Below, in pieces: positions 10,649 to 21,495 of a DNA stretch of 64,000 nucleotides. The DNA is taken from the NCBI GenBank assembly GCA_950097015.1, contig CATNEN010000034.1, positions 1,378,501 through 1,442,500 on the forward strand. The letters run 5' to 3'. Both the position numbers and the translations under genes were made by a program. Source of the DNA: Macrostomum hystrix. Lineage: Eukaryota > Platyhelminthes > Macrostomidae. Numbering within the stretch: the first letter of the stretch is position 1; every line of letters begins with the position of its first letter. Under the pieces are notes generated by a model that saw only the letters and a program-made list of their open reading frames with translations, had not been told where the DNA came from and ran no database searches.

Positions 10649-13600
10649 TCACCGCCAACTGCAGCCGTCGCACAGACAGAAGTGCAGTCAGCGAGCGACG
10701 CTATCAGACACACCAGGCAGGTCTGCACATACTCAAACTATCTCGAATTGCGTAAGAAGGCCATAAGAATCGATTCCGCCCTTCTCTCGAGCGTAAACGC
10801 GACAGAGAATGCCGCGGACACCATAAATTCGACGGACGTGCCCACTAGGTCTCGTCAAAATTTGTCAAAGACTGGTAAATGCGAAATTTCGAATGTGACA
10901 GTAGCCGTCAGGAACGCTGAAGAAGCCAGCGCAGAGGAAACCGATAACGAGGAGAGCAACGGCAAGTGCGGCTGCTGCTCCAGGGTCAAGAAAGACATCA
11001 AGGATCCAGCGGAGCGGCGTCGAAGGCACCTTATCAATCAGGATGAGCGCTCTGTGAGGACGTCTTGGGACGCTGGGGATGGTTTCCCTGGGATGTTGGG
11101 GGTGGGTGTTCTGAGATGTTGGGTTCAGTGTTCTGGGATGTTAGTGTGGGTGTTTTGGGATGTTGGGTGGGTGTTCTCGGATGTTGGGGTGGGTGTTCAG
11201 GGATTTTGGGGTGTTCTGGGATGTTTGGAATGTGTGTTCAGGGATGTTCGGGTGGGTGGTCTGGGATGTTGGGGTGGGTGTTCTGGGATGTTAGGGTGGG
11301 TGTTCTGGGATGTTTGGGTGGGTGTTTTGGGATGTTGAGTTCAGTGTTCTGGGATGTTAGTGTGGGTGTTTTGGGATGTTTGGAATGCGTGTTCAGGGAT
11401 GTTCGGCTGGGTGTTCTGGGATGTTGGGGTGGGTGTTTTGGGATGTTGGGGTGGGTGTTTTGGGATGTTTGGAATGCGTGTTCAGGGATGTTCGGCTGGG
11501 TGTTCTGGGATGTTGGGGTGGGTGTTTTGGGATGTTGGGTTCAGGGTTCTGGGATGTTCGGGTGGGTGTTCTGGGATGTTGGGGTGGGTGTTTTGGGATG
11601 TTTGGAATGCGTGTTCAGGGATGTTCGGCTGGGTGTTCTGGGATGTTGGGGTGGGTGTTTTGGGATGTTGGGAATGCGTGTTCAGGGATGTTCGGGTGGG
11701 TGTTCTGGGATGTTGGGAATGCGTGTTCAGGGATGTTCGGCTGGGTGTTCTGGGATGTTGGGGTGGGTGTTTTGGGATGTTGGGAATGCGTGTTCAGGGA
11801 TGTTCGGCTGGGTGTTCTGGGATGTTGGGGTGGGTGTTTTGGGATGTTGGGAATGCGTGTTCAGGGATGTTCGGGTGGGTGTTCTGGGATGTTGGGGTGG
11901 GTGTTTTGGGATGTTGGGTTCAGGGTTCTGGGATGTTCGGGTGGGTGTTCTGGGATGTTGGGGTGGGTGTTTTGGGATGTTTGGAATGCGTGTTCAGGAA
12001 TGTTCGGCTGGGTGTTCTGGGATGTTGGGGTGGGTGTTTTGGGATGTTGGGAATGCGTGTTCAGGGATGTTCGGGTGGGTGTTCTGGGATGTTGGGGTGG
12101 GTATTTTGGGATGTTGGGTTCAGGGTTCTGGGATGTTCGGGTGGGTGTTCTGGGATGTTGGGGTGGGTGTTTTGGGATGTTTGGAATGCTTGTTCAGGGA
12201 TGTTCGGCTAGGGTGTTCTGGGATATTGGGGTGGGTGTTTTGGGATGTTGGGAATGCGTGTTCAGGGATGTTCGGGTGGGTGTTCTGGGATGTTGGGGTG
12301 GGTGTTCTGGGATGTTGGGGTGGGTGTTTTGGGATGTTGGGTTCAGGGTTCTGGGATGTTCGGGTGGGTGTTCTGGGATGTTGGGGTGGGTGTTTTGGGA
12401 TGTTTGGAATGCGTGTTCAGGGATGTTCGGCTGGGTGTTCTGGGATGTTGGGGTGGGTGTTTTGGGATGTTGGGAATGCGTGTTCAGGGATGTTCGGGTG
12501 GGTGTTCTGGGATGTTGGGGTGGGTGTTCTGGGATGTTGGGGTGGGTGTTTTGGGATGTTGGGAATGTGTGATCTGGGATATTCGGATGGGTGTTCTGGT
12601 GTGGTGTGGATGTCTCTCTCATCGGATTGTGATCGTGGTTCATGAAGTTTGTGGACTGGTCTCTATGAGCTAGGCCTGAAAGTCTTGACTGTCTGGATGT
12701 CGGATTTTATTAGTCAATAGGATAATGATTACAATGCATCGCAAGTGATTATTCTCACCTATTTCGCACAGGGTAAGCCTTTAAAAGAGTCGCTGAGTAA
12801 AATTCTAGACGAAGACGCGGACTTAGCCGACTTGAAGGATACGGACTCCACCATCACGCTGATGCCATACGTGCTGTTTGAGAGCGAAAGGCACAAGGTG
12901 TTGTACCAGTCAGTGGACATGGATCAAGCTGAGCTGCTTAAGCGGGCCATTGCCCTGCATGCTAACAACCTGTACAAGCATATGCTGATGAGGCTTGCAA
13001 TGGCCAGGTGAAGCACAGTCGAATTATCTCTACTGCGACAATAATTTTAGACATTTAGGACAGCGACAGAGCATTTCACGCGTCTGCCTCTCACCAAGGT
13101 CCGGAGTTCGAATCCGCGGCTAGGCTTCGGACTCATTCGTGGCAACCCCTAAGCCAGATGCGGCCCTCGAAGCTCCCAAATCCGGCCCGTTGCCCCTTCT
13201 GACATCTACAGTGTCCTGTTTCATCTCTCTCGTGTCTAATATCTCCCATGTCTCATCGCTCTCGTATCTAATCTCTCCCGTGTCTAATCTCTTTCGTGTC
13301 TAATCTCTCCCGTGTCTAATCTCTCCCGTGTCTAATCTCTCCCGTGTCTAATCTCTCCCGTGTCTAATCTCTCCCGTGTCTAATCTCTCCCGTGTCTAAT
13401 CTCTCCCGTGTCTAATCTCTCCCGTGTCTAATCTCTCCCTTGTCTAATCTCTCCCGTGTCTTATCTCTCCCGTGTCTAATATCTCCCATGTCTAATCTCT
13501 CCCGTGTCTAATCTCTCCCGTGTCTAGTTTCTCCCGTGTCTAATCTCTCCCGTGTCTAATATGTCCCATGTCTCATCGCTCTCGTATCTAATCTCTCCCG

Positions 13601-14722
13601 TGTCTAATCTCTTTCGTGTCTAATCTCTCCCGTGTCTAGTTTCTCCCGTGTCTAATCTCTCCCGTGTCTAATCTCTCCCGTGTCTAATTTCTCCCGTGTC
13701 TAGTTTCTCCCGTGTCTAATCTCTCCCGTGTCTAGTTTCTCCCGTGTCTAATCTCTCCCGTGTCTAGTTTCTCGCGTATCTAATCTCTCCCGTGTCTAAT
13801 CTCTCCCGTGTCTAATTTCTCCCGTGTCTAATTTCTCCCGTGTCTAATTTCTCCCGTGTCTAATCTCTCCCTTGTCTAATCTCTCCCGTGTCTAATCTCT
13901 CGGCCGTGTCTAATCTCTCCCGTGTCTAATCTCTCCCGTGTCTAGTTTCTCCCGTGTCTAGTTTCTCCCGTGTCTAATTTCTCCTGTGTCTCATCTCTCC
14001 CGTGTCTCATCTCTCCCCTATCTCATATTTATACAGTCAATGCGGCCCGCTGTCGTCTTTTAGGCTCTCTCTTTGGCCCGCCAGCAAATAAGTTTGCCTA
14101 CCCCTGATCTAAAGGCTGCGTACGGCTGTTCAGTCCATGGACTAGTGGTGATACCCATTTTAGTAACAGTGTAGTCGACCTTGAAGCCCCGAGTCCAACG
14201 CTCTAATCACTAGGCTACAGCCCTACTACAGCTCAGGAGTCAGTAGAATAGTCAGGATTGCAAATGCTATTCAAATACGACACACTGAAGCACTGTCCAT
14301 TTTCGATCGCAACTGCCAGATACCTGAAGTTGATCCGCGAGTCGGTTGTTCGCACCATTCTGTCGAAGAATATTAAATTCATCCTAAAAAATGACGCCAT
14401 AGCCGTCAATTCGCTGGGCATAGAGACCGCCGCCGAGGATACCCGCACCGTGGAGGAGCTTCGCGCCTCGAAGACATTAAGCTTTAGAGATTTCACCTTC
14501 GACACGTCAGGAATCCAGTTGCCGCATTTTAGATCATCGCAGCTGATGGATTCGACGGAACTGCTGCGGGAGAAGTTCAAACCGACGCCGAGGCTCACAG
14601 ACAAGGAAGTGCTGCAGCTGCTGAGAGACGGCAAAGTGTTGGACATAACTGGGCGGGCATCTCTCGAGAGTCTCATCTCCCTGCCAATCACCAGGGTTGG
14701 CCAGAGACGCAGGGATATTTGA
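10649..14722 (+). CDS. Uncharacterised protein, three exons (347 codons visible)
   Basis: Exons are 10649-11053, 12772-13007 and 14320-14722 (stop TGA). Junction phases are 0 and 2, and all splice sites are GT-AG. Exon 1 follows CCTCCTGCAG directly and opens in phase 0 with no ATG, so the start codon comes from an upstream exon or a trans-spliced leader. Exon 1 encodes a hydrophilic segment with a CGCCSRVKK cluster and a basic AERRRRH stretch. Exons 2 and 3 encode a mainly helical, charged region (for example LKESLSKILDEDADLADLKD and ARYLKLIRESVVRTILSKN). The C-terminus is basic (RVGQRRRDI). No signal peptide or membrane segment was seen. I do not recognise the family. Intron 1 is a G-rich array and intron 2 a 16-bp array. 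The gene is convergent with the GPCR; an AATAAA sits near 14921. Confidence 0.65.
11080..12600. repeat. G-rich 22/23-bp compound minisatellite
   Basis: Imperfect units of about 22-23 bp built around GGGATGTTGGGGTGGGTGTT, alternating with a variant carrying GGAATGCGTGTTCA. Variants are arranged in larger blocks. It starts about 25 nt after the donor of exon 1 of the unknown gene (GT at 11054-11055). The closely spaced runs of three or four G occur on the transcribed gene's sense strand. Long open frames through it are artefacts of absent stop codons. Confidence 0.95.
13075..13130 (+). mobile_element. tRNA-like SINE fragment (second family)
   Basis: GCGTCTGCCTCTCACCAAGG followed by a B-box-like GGAGTTCGAATCC. 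A closely similar core is found on the minus strand near 61.2 kb. There is no intact cloverleaf, so this is a tRNA-derived fragment rather than a tRNA gene. Confidence 0.45.
13222..14026. repeat. 16-bp minisatellite
   Basis: About 50 copies of TCTAATCTCTCCCGTG with scattered substitutions (tagtttctc, tcatcgctc). It lies in intron 2 of the unknown gene and is flanked on both sides by GCGGCCC/GGCCCG-rich sequence. Confidence 0.95.
14105..14228 (-). mobile_element. tRNA-derived SINE, copy 2 (partial)
   Basis: On the minus strand it reads GTAGCCTAGTGATTAGAGC, then a degenerate B-box region, then CATGGACTGAACAG followed by CGTACGCAGCC. The last two motifs are shared with copy 1. It lies upstream of exon 3 of the unknown gene. 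Confidence 0.6.
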
Positions 14723-15131
14723 GGCCTGCTCTCTCTCTGTTTTTTACTAAAAATTTACGTAAACAGTGAGGTCACGCCCCATGGCCTGGCACGACTCCAT
14801 GTTTATTTTTAGACTATTTCCTCGACTCTATTTGTTTCACAGCTCGATGAAAAATCAATCAAAACGCGCCTGGTGGGAAGTTAGATTTTTTTCTCTCTGT
14901 CGAGCTCCTTTGCGACTGCAAATAAACTGGAAGCATGTTGAAGTGCTCAGGCTGCTCACTTTTATGTTGAATTCTTATATTATCGCAATCTGCTGCGATT
15001 TAGTGGCTGTTTAAATTCGTTTTTTACGCTTTCATCTACAGAACTCAAAAGTATTCTGAGAAAAAATTTTCAAATTTTTCTCACTCCTTTTAATCCAGTC
15101 CCTCTCAAGTAAGACATTTTGAGAACACTTC

Positions 15132-16955
15132 TCAAACTCTGGTGATGGGGGAGTAGGCCAGAGTTCGACTGGAGCCCGCCTGCGGCCTGATAGGCACGGC
15201 GGGGAAGTGCTGCTGATGGTGCAACCAGCCAACTGGAACCTGCTGCCGCCCGGAGCTGACGATGGCAGGACCCTGGCCATCCAGTGGCCGATGGAGAGTC
15301 GCCGTCGGTGGTGGCGGCGGTGGCGGCGGCGGCAGCTGGGAGAACGCTCCGGCCAGGCCTTCGACAGACGATGACAGCCCACCGGCCGAGGATTCCTCGT
15401 CGAAGGAGGCCTGCCGATTCGGCCGGTGATGAAGCGAAGCCCGGGCAGCTGGCGGCCTCTGCCGCTGCCGACGCTGCTGCTGCAAGTAGTCCAGGTCGGG
15501 CGCCAGATCTTCGCTGCCGACTTGGTCGACGCTGCCGCAGCTGCCGGATCCGGCCGTGGCCCCTTCACGCCGCGATTGCGACTGCTTCGGTGAGCCGCCA
15601 GAAGCCTCGGGCAGCAGCTGGGCCTTGCCGGAGTTGGCCGCGGCGGCGTCGACTGCCAGCATCCAGCGGTTGACTTCATCTTCTGTGGACAATGGCGCAG
15701 GCCTGGCGCAGGGCAGGCAGCGGGCCAGCAGGTGGTTGGCGCTGCGGTCGAAGGCCAGAATCAGCAGCGGCTCCAAGGCGGCTCGAGAGAAGCCAAGGAT
15801 TGTGAGCATCTTGTAGAGCTCGGTGCTCACCTGGAGTTGAAGCAATTTCGGCGCAGGAATCTCGTAGATACTCGAAAAGTTCTGCTTTAAAATAAACATG
15901 CTATTAAATTGCGGTTGCTATGCTGTTGCTATGTGATTTAAAACTGATCCTACACTTTTGCCATACCCTTGCTGTTGTTTTAGCTGTATTTTTGCTACGC
16001 TATTGGATAGCACTAGAGTTACAAACGCATTTTTTTATTCTTGATCATACCATTTCCTTGAAAAGTTTTTTGTACTGCCTCTGTGCCCATGACTGCTCAC
16101 CTGGTACTGCGGATCGACCAAAATCAGCAGAAACAACGGGTACCAGCAGAGGAAGTGCACTGCGCAGACGGCGCTGAGCACACGCTGGCGGTTCCGCTTG
16201 AGTCCGGCCAGGCTGTCCAACTTTTTATCCACGGCCTCCATGCTCACTGGCAGCTCCTCCTGCTGGCCGCTGAGTATGATGAGTTTGGCCTGCACAGTCT
16301 TGCCGATGACCTTGTGAAATACGGCCAGGTAATAGGCAGCCGCAGCCAGCGCCAGGGACACAATCAGAATCCACATGGTGTACACTATGTAGTTCTTCAC
16401 CTGGCCGTAAACAAACAGGCAGCGCTTGGCTTTGCTAGACTCGAAATTGGCGCCAATCAGGGTTGGCCCCAGGTGCAGAATAATGCTGCCAGTGTACACC
16501 AGAACAGTGCCGAACAGCACGCAGCACAGGCTGCCCTTCGGTCGCTTTTTCACCGCCGTCGGACAATTGTCGAACAGGTAGACCTCGCAGCAGGCGGCTG
16601 CAACCAGGTTGAACACCGAGGCGGTCATCAGCACGATGTAGCTGGTGCCCAGCGAGTTGCAGCTGCTGGCTGGCACCGCGCCGGCTTCGAGGCCTCTGGC
16701 AAAGATGACGCAATAGGCTGACAGGGCTGAGTTCAGCAGGCAGGCATGGACTAGAAAGGCCGACGACAGACGGCGGGTATGCGACTGCAGTAGGACCGCG
16801 ATCAGGAGCGCCGCATTGGCTGACAGACCGACGCCGGCTACCAGGTACATCACCGCCTGCTCCACTGCGCCATGCAGGGCCTCCGCGTCAGCGTGCTCGT
16901 GCTCCGATGCAGCCGCCGCCGCATTTGATGCGGACGCTGCTAAGTCCTCCGACAT
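15132..16955 (-). CDS. Rhodopsin-like (class A) orphan GPCR
   Basis: Two exons, 16955-16101 and 15884-15132 (stop TGA), joined in phase 0 across a 216-nt intron (donor CAG|GTGAGC, acceptor TTTAAAG). The start is the ATG at 16955. Seven hydrophobic segments can be traced: TM1 GVGLSANAALLIAVL has the conserved Asn; TM3 is preceded by Cys, and a second Cys lies in loop 2 (AKRCLFVY); TM6 carries the CWxP motif (FLCWYPLF); TM7 is ILGFSRAALEPLLILAF. Canonical switches are degenerate: the TM3 DRY box reads as EVY, the TM2 Asp is missing, and NPxxY is replaced by EPLLILAF. The long C-tail is rich in Gln, Pro and Arg. The ligand is unknown. It could belong to a platyhelminth-specific orphan class; that is speculation. 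Confidence 0.75.
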
Positions 16956-17034
16956 TTGTTCTGGCTTATCTGTCAGCTCTCATGGCAGATCAGCCCTGGA
17001 ATGTTTACAGCAGTTTTGCCAGCTGCACTTTTGT

Positions 17035-17036
17035 CA

Positions 17037-17131
<95 letters not shown>

Positions 17132-17132
17132 G
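17035..17132. repeat. (CTGT)n tetranucleotide microsatellite
   Basis: About 24 uninterrupted copies of CTGT upstream of the GPCR start. Confidence 0.98.
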
Positions 17133-17162
17133 GGCGTGTGTCTATCCGTAAGACCGTATCTA

Positions 17163-17175
17163 AATTATCTTATCT

Positions 17176-17206
<31 letters not shown>

Positions 17207-17208
17207 TC
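17163..17208. repeat. (TTATC)n pentanucleotide microsatellite
   Basis: About nine copies of TTATC, 30 bp after the CTGT run. Confidence 0.95.
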
Positions 17209-17892
17209 TCATGAGACTGGAACACACTATAACACTAGCTGCAGAGTTATCAGTCTCTCTTTCTCAGCTAAAATATGGTCTCAAAAAGAGCAAGCTCCGA
17301 TTCCCACACTATGCCAACTACTCTAGAATAAGATGCTGCTGCTAAAACGACAGGTGAAGTGGACGCAGTGTGACACACACTTGGCAAGCTGCAAGTGACC
17401 CGGCCCCCGTTTAGAGCGCCTGACTCATTGAAACTGAACCAACTGGTACTGCTGTGGAGCACTTGGCTGGCTATACAAAACTAATTCATAGGACACATGC
17501 CCGCACACTGTGAGTTGGATCTGTCAATCAATGCGACCTCTTCATTGAGCTGCTCAGTTGATCTTCTAAGATTACAGGCACAATGCCCTTCCTCTCTCTC
17601 TCTTGGACTTTTGCTTTTGTGTTCAAGCTGCCGGCTTTACTGGCCAAAATACAATCTGTATTAAAGTGAGGGACGGACAGATGTAAGATCGAGTCAGGGA
17701 AAGACACGGGAAGGGGAGATTGACAGACTGGGATGACGGAAGGAGACCGCGGCTCGCATTGCATGTGTAGATAAATAAATAAATAGAGGCAGAGATTTGA
17801 AGGCCTAGCCGTAATGGAGAGTGAAGGCACTGCGAAGGAGAGTCAGAAGGAGTGGGTAGGGAGTGTAGAAGGTCAGACACAAATAAACTTTA

Positions 17893-18478
17893 TGAGGGTA
17901 GATGTGGAGAGTGTATGAGGAGAGATATGGAGAGTGTATGAGGAGAGATATGGAGAGTGTATGAGGAGAGATATGGAGAGTGTATGAGGAGAGATATGGA
18001 GAGTGTATGAGGAGAGATATGGAGAGTGTATGAGGAGAGATAGGGAGAGTTTATGAGGAGAGATATTCTGAGTTTATGAGGAGAGATAGGGAGAGTTTAT
18101 GAGGAGAGATATGGAGAGTGTATGAGGAGAGATATGGAGAGTGTATGAGGAGAGATATGGAGAGTGTATGAGGAGAGATAGGGAGAGTTTATGAGGAGAG
18201 ATAGGGAGAGTTTATGAGGAGAGATAGGGAGAGTTTATGAGGAGAGATAGGGAGAGTGTATCAGGGAAGATAGGGAGAGTTTATCAGGGTAGATAGGGAG
18301 AGTGTATGGGGAGATAGGGAGAGTGTATCAGGGGAGATAGGGAGAGTGTATCATGGGAGATAGGGAGAGTGTATCAGGGGAGATAGGGAGAGTGTATCAG
18401 GGGAGATAGGGAGAGTGTATCATGGGAGATAAGGAGAGTGTATCAGGGGAGATAAGGAGAGTGTATCAAGGGAGATAT
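17893..18478. repeat. 23-bp purine-rich minisatellite
   Basis: About 25 units of roughly 23 bp (core GAGAGTGTATGAGGAGAGAT), degenerating towards the right into forms with tatcagggg or tatcatggg. The plus strand is almost pyrimidine-free apart from T. Confidence 0.93.
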
Positions 18479-18479
18479 G

Positions 18480-19620
18480 CAGAGGGAGAGAAATTTGGTA
18501 GAAAAGAGAGAAATGAAAGAAATAAGCAGAGAGAGGGGGAGAGAAGAATAGGCTGGACTTCCTGAACCCCATGGGGGATAAAGGGACAAGGCGATGGGAG
18601 GGGAGATAAAAAGCTGTAGTTTGGGCCAAAGGGGAGAGCAGAATCGTTACCGTCTGCCGTCTTGTCCCGTCTTTCTATTCTATTCCCTATTTTTTTGCCC
18701 CCATTACAGAAGCGGAAGAGGCGCTTTGGGACTGGGGGGGATAAGGAAACGACAGGCAGAGAGAACCGGGGAACACCGAGGGTCCTTTGTGTCACCGCCT
18801 CAGTTTGGCTGTCCCCCCACATTTTGAGAGGCTTAAATGATGAAAATGGCTTTTTAGTTTTTTCTTTCAGTTGAAAAGAAAATGGGCTGGAGAAAAGCAG
18901 AGTGAATGAATGACCAATGCGAATTCCTCCTGCTGTCATCGCCCGCTCCTCACCTCCCTTTTTCAGATCCCCAAACCGCAGTCTGAATTCTTGCTTGCTA
19001 ATCCGCATCCTGAGGACGCCAGTTTCTTTCTATTTCTGCACTTTTTTCAGCCTGGCTTTCTTTGATTTTCTTGGAAGAACGAAAACGGACAGACAGTCTT
19101 TGGCCGCTAAAGATTTGCTGCTGCGGAAACTGAGGGACCATTTGTCTTTGCTTATAAGCTTACTTGGGCTTCGCCCCACTATTTCATAATCCTTAATTAT
19201 TTCAGATTTTCGGTATAACTATACTCGTCTTTTTGTCATTGAGTTTAGACTTTAGCCTGAGTTCACACAACATCGCCCTGCCCAGTCCATGGACTTATTA
19301 TATGACCACTTCAGCTATCTCTTCTTCAAGGCCAAACTATTAGTCAAGTGCGGACGGAAATAAGAATTTTAGTGTAAGTTTTAGATGACAAATACACACT
19401 AACATAGTCAAGACAGCGGGCATGCAGGCCAATCATTTTCTTAGCCATTCAACTTTAGAAAGTCCTGCCGATGCTTTTTTCTGTCTGGCCTTGGGGATAG
19501 GAGGAGGAGGGGCGGTGGATCCCGGGATCCTGGGGGACCCTGGGACGCCTTTTTGCTCTAGGCACTTTTACCAAAATATTTTCTGCAAAGCTGTTCTTTA
19601 TGCGCTCATGCAGATGCAGG
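18480..19620. other. No gene recognised
   Basis: Purine- and pyrimidine-rich unique sequence between two arrays. Reading frames of 70-180 codons exist on both strands, but none shows splice context, domain signature or biased codon choice. Confidence 0.5.
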
Positions 19621-19628
19621 TGGCCAGA

Positions 19629-20058
19629 GCAGATAAGGGAGACAAGGTAGATAAGGGAGACAAGGTAGATAAGGGAGACAAGGTATATAAGGGAGACAAG
19701 GAAGATAAGGGAGACAAGGAAGATAAGGGAGACAAGGAAGATAAGGGAGACAAGGTAGATAAGGGAGACAAGGTAGATAAGGGAGACAAGGTAGATAAGG
19801 GAGACAAGGTAGATAAGGGAGACAAGGTAGATAAGGGAGACAAGGTAGATAAGGGAGACAAGGTAGATAAGGGAGACAAGGTAGATAAGGGAGACAAGGT
19901 AGATAAGGGAGACAAGGTAGATAAGGGAGACAAGGTAGATAAGGGAGACAAGGTAGATAAGGGAGACAAGGTAGATAAGGCAGACAAGGTAGATAAGGGA
20001 GACAAGGTAGATAAGGGCGACAAGGAAAAAAGGGAGATAAGGTAGATAAGGGAGACCC
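19629..20058. repeat. 18-bp purine-rich minisatellite
   Basis: About 24 copies of GTAGATAAGGGAGACAAG with a short run of GAAGATAAG variants. The period is a multiple of 3, so the plus strand translates as a Lys/Asp/Gly/Val hexapeptide repeat; there is no evidence of a gene. Confidence 0.96.
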
Positions 20059-20335
20059 TTCTTCATCACCTGTCAAAGATTATCGCTCCATGAACACATC
20101 CCCCAACATGGCCACCGATCACTCTCTCACTAGCCTTATTCCTTCAGAAATTCACTGTGAATCTCTTGGCATTTCGCTGCTTGTTTGAAGAATTAGAAAA
20201 AATGACGCACTTTTAGAAAGGCAATTAACACCGGCCAAATGATTGACGGCTGGCCTGAAGTCCCTGAAGAAAGATCTCCAGTGTTGATACGGGGACTCCT
20301 GTTTCTCCCGCGGCGTGTTCAGCTTTCCGCGCTTC

Positions 20336-20560
20336 AATGCGGCTACAGTGGCTTAGATTTGAAGCCTAGGAATTGGAGTTTCTGAATTCGGACTGAGTGG
20401 TCGGGAGTTCGAATCCTGAGCCCATTTGGAACTATTTGTGTCCATGGGTCCGTGGACCCCCAGTCCACGGACTGAAATGTTGTACACAGCTGATAATCCG
20501 GGACTTCACAGCGTATCTTTCGTAAAAATTCAGCTGCAAGCCAAACTTATCAATCAATCA
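20336..20560 (+). mobile_element. tRNA-derived SINE, copy 3
   Basis: The head is GCGGCTACAGTGGCTTAGAT, followed by GGTCGGGAGTTCGAATC, which matches the copy 1 B-box segment exactly. The body contains CAGTCCACGGACTGAA and TGTACACAGC, diverged forms of the copy 1 body. The right end is approximate. Confidence 0.6.
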
Positions 20561-20599
20561 ATAATCTGGCATTCCCACGCGCAAAAAAATCGATCAAGA

Positions 20600-21490
20600 C
20601 TTGTTGGCTAGAAATCGATTCCCTGATTGGGGTGGGGGGGCGCCAATTCCCAAACGACGCCAATTCACTCGAGGAAATACTGTTCGCGGAAAACTAATCC
20701 CAATTTTGTTTTATCACTTCCCATTCTAGTTAGTTTTCAATTTTTTTCTCTTGACTTAGTCAAGACTACGTCAAGACTACCTCAGAATTCAGACAGAAAA
20801 TAGGGAAGAGTGGCTGGATAAAATGATGAGCATAGAAGCCCAGAGTCGCCTTCGGCTATTGGAAGGCGCCGGAAAAGCCCAGATCGATGCCGCGGGTCTG
20901 ACGAACTGCTGCTAGCGGTTGGATGCCGAATTTTAATAAAAGCTGGCCTCACGCAGTCACCAGTGCGAGAGCTTCATACGAGCTAGAGCTCCGGGTCTGT
21001 GCGTGTGTCGCCAGCGCAGTACTTTATCCGCTCTCTCACTCTCTCACTCATGCACTGATTCAGTTTCTGTATTTTTAGCCTCTTCGGTTCCGCCTCTGCG
21101 AGTCCGCGGCGTTTGCCGCTCGGTTCTACTGTTTTTAAGGGCCGGGTTTGCGGGAGGGGAACAAGGAGGAGACGGGCTTGTCACGGCCTGAAGCGGGAGC
21201 TCGCGGCTATAAGATGAATAATCCAGCCATGCAAATATGGGACAGATATCCCAGACGACGCTCTGCTTGCTGCGCTGGCAATCACGCCGCTGTGAAAAAT
21301 GGGATTTCCGCTGCACCAGCCAGGCGACAAAGCTGAAGAAGGAGACGGATGAGGCGCAAAACCGGCACGAATTGTGCGGGGAGGAGGTTGTCTTGCCGCC
21401 AGCTGAGTACATGGGAGAATATGATGAGACCACAGAGATAAGTGAGCCCGAGAGGAAACGGAATGAAAAGGGTGGAAGGACAATGAACAG
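20600..21490. other. No gene recognised
   Basis: Unique sequence with a short GC-rich segment near 20.85-20.95 kb followed by AATAAAAGC. It could be the tail of an unidentified transposable element. No domain could be read. Confidence 0.4.
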
Positions 21491-21495
21491 AAAAT

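Noticed and set aside
11065-12645. Long Cys/Gly/Trp-rich plus-strand frames
   Set aside because: Artefact of the G-rich array inside an intron of the unknown gene.
14258-14319. Extending exon 3 of the unknown gene leftwards to the reading-frame start
   Set aside because: No acceptor there gives the required phase; the acceptor AACTGCCAG at 14319 does, and restores the frame exactly.
16083-16721. 212-codon plus-strand frame
   Set aside because: Antisense shadow of the GPCR exon, whose seven-TM translation is clearly the real one.
17395-17445. tRNA-like segment GTTTAGAGCGCCTGACTCAT
   Set aside because: It matches a tRNA D-arm/anticodon pattern over about 20 nt, but no B box or acceptor stem follows; too short to call.
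19422-20076. Lys/Asp-rich frame on plus and Leu/Tyr- or Ser/Pro-rich frames on minus
   Set aside because: All come from the 18-bp repeat; there is no unique coding flank or splice site.
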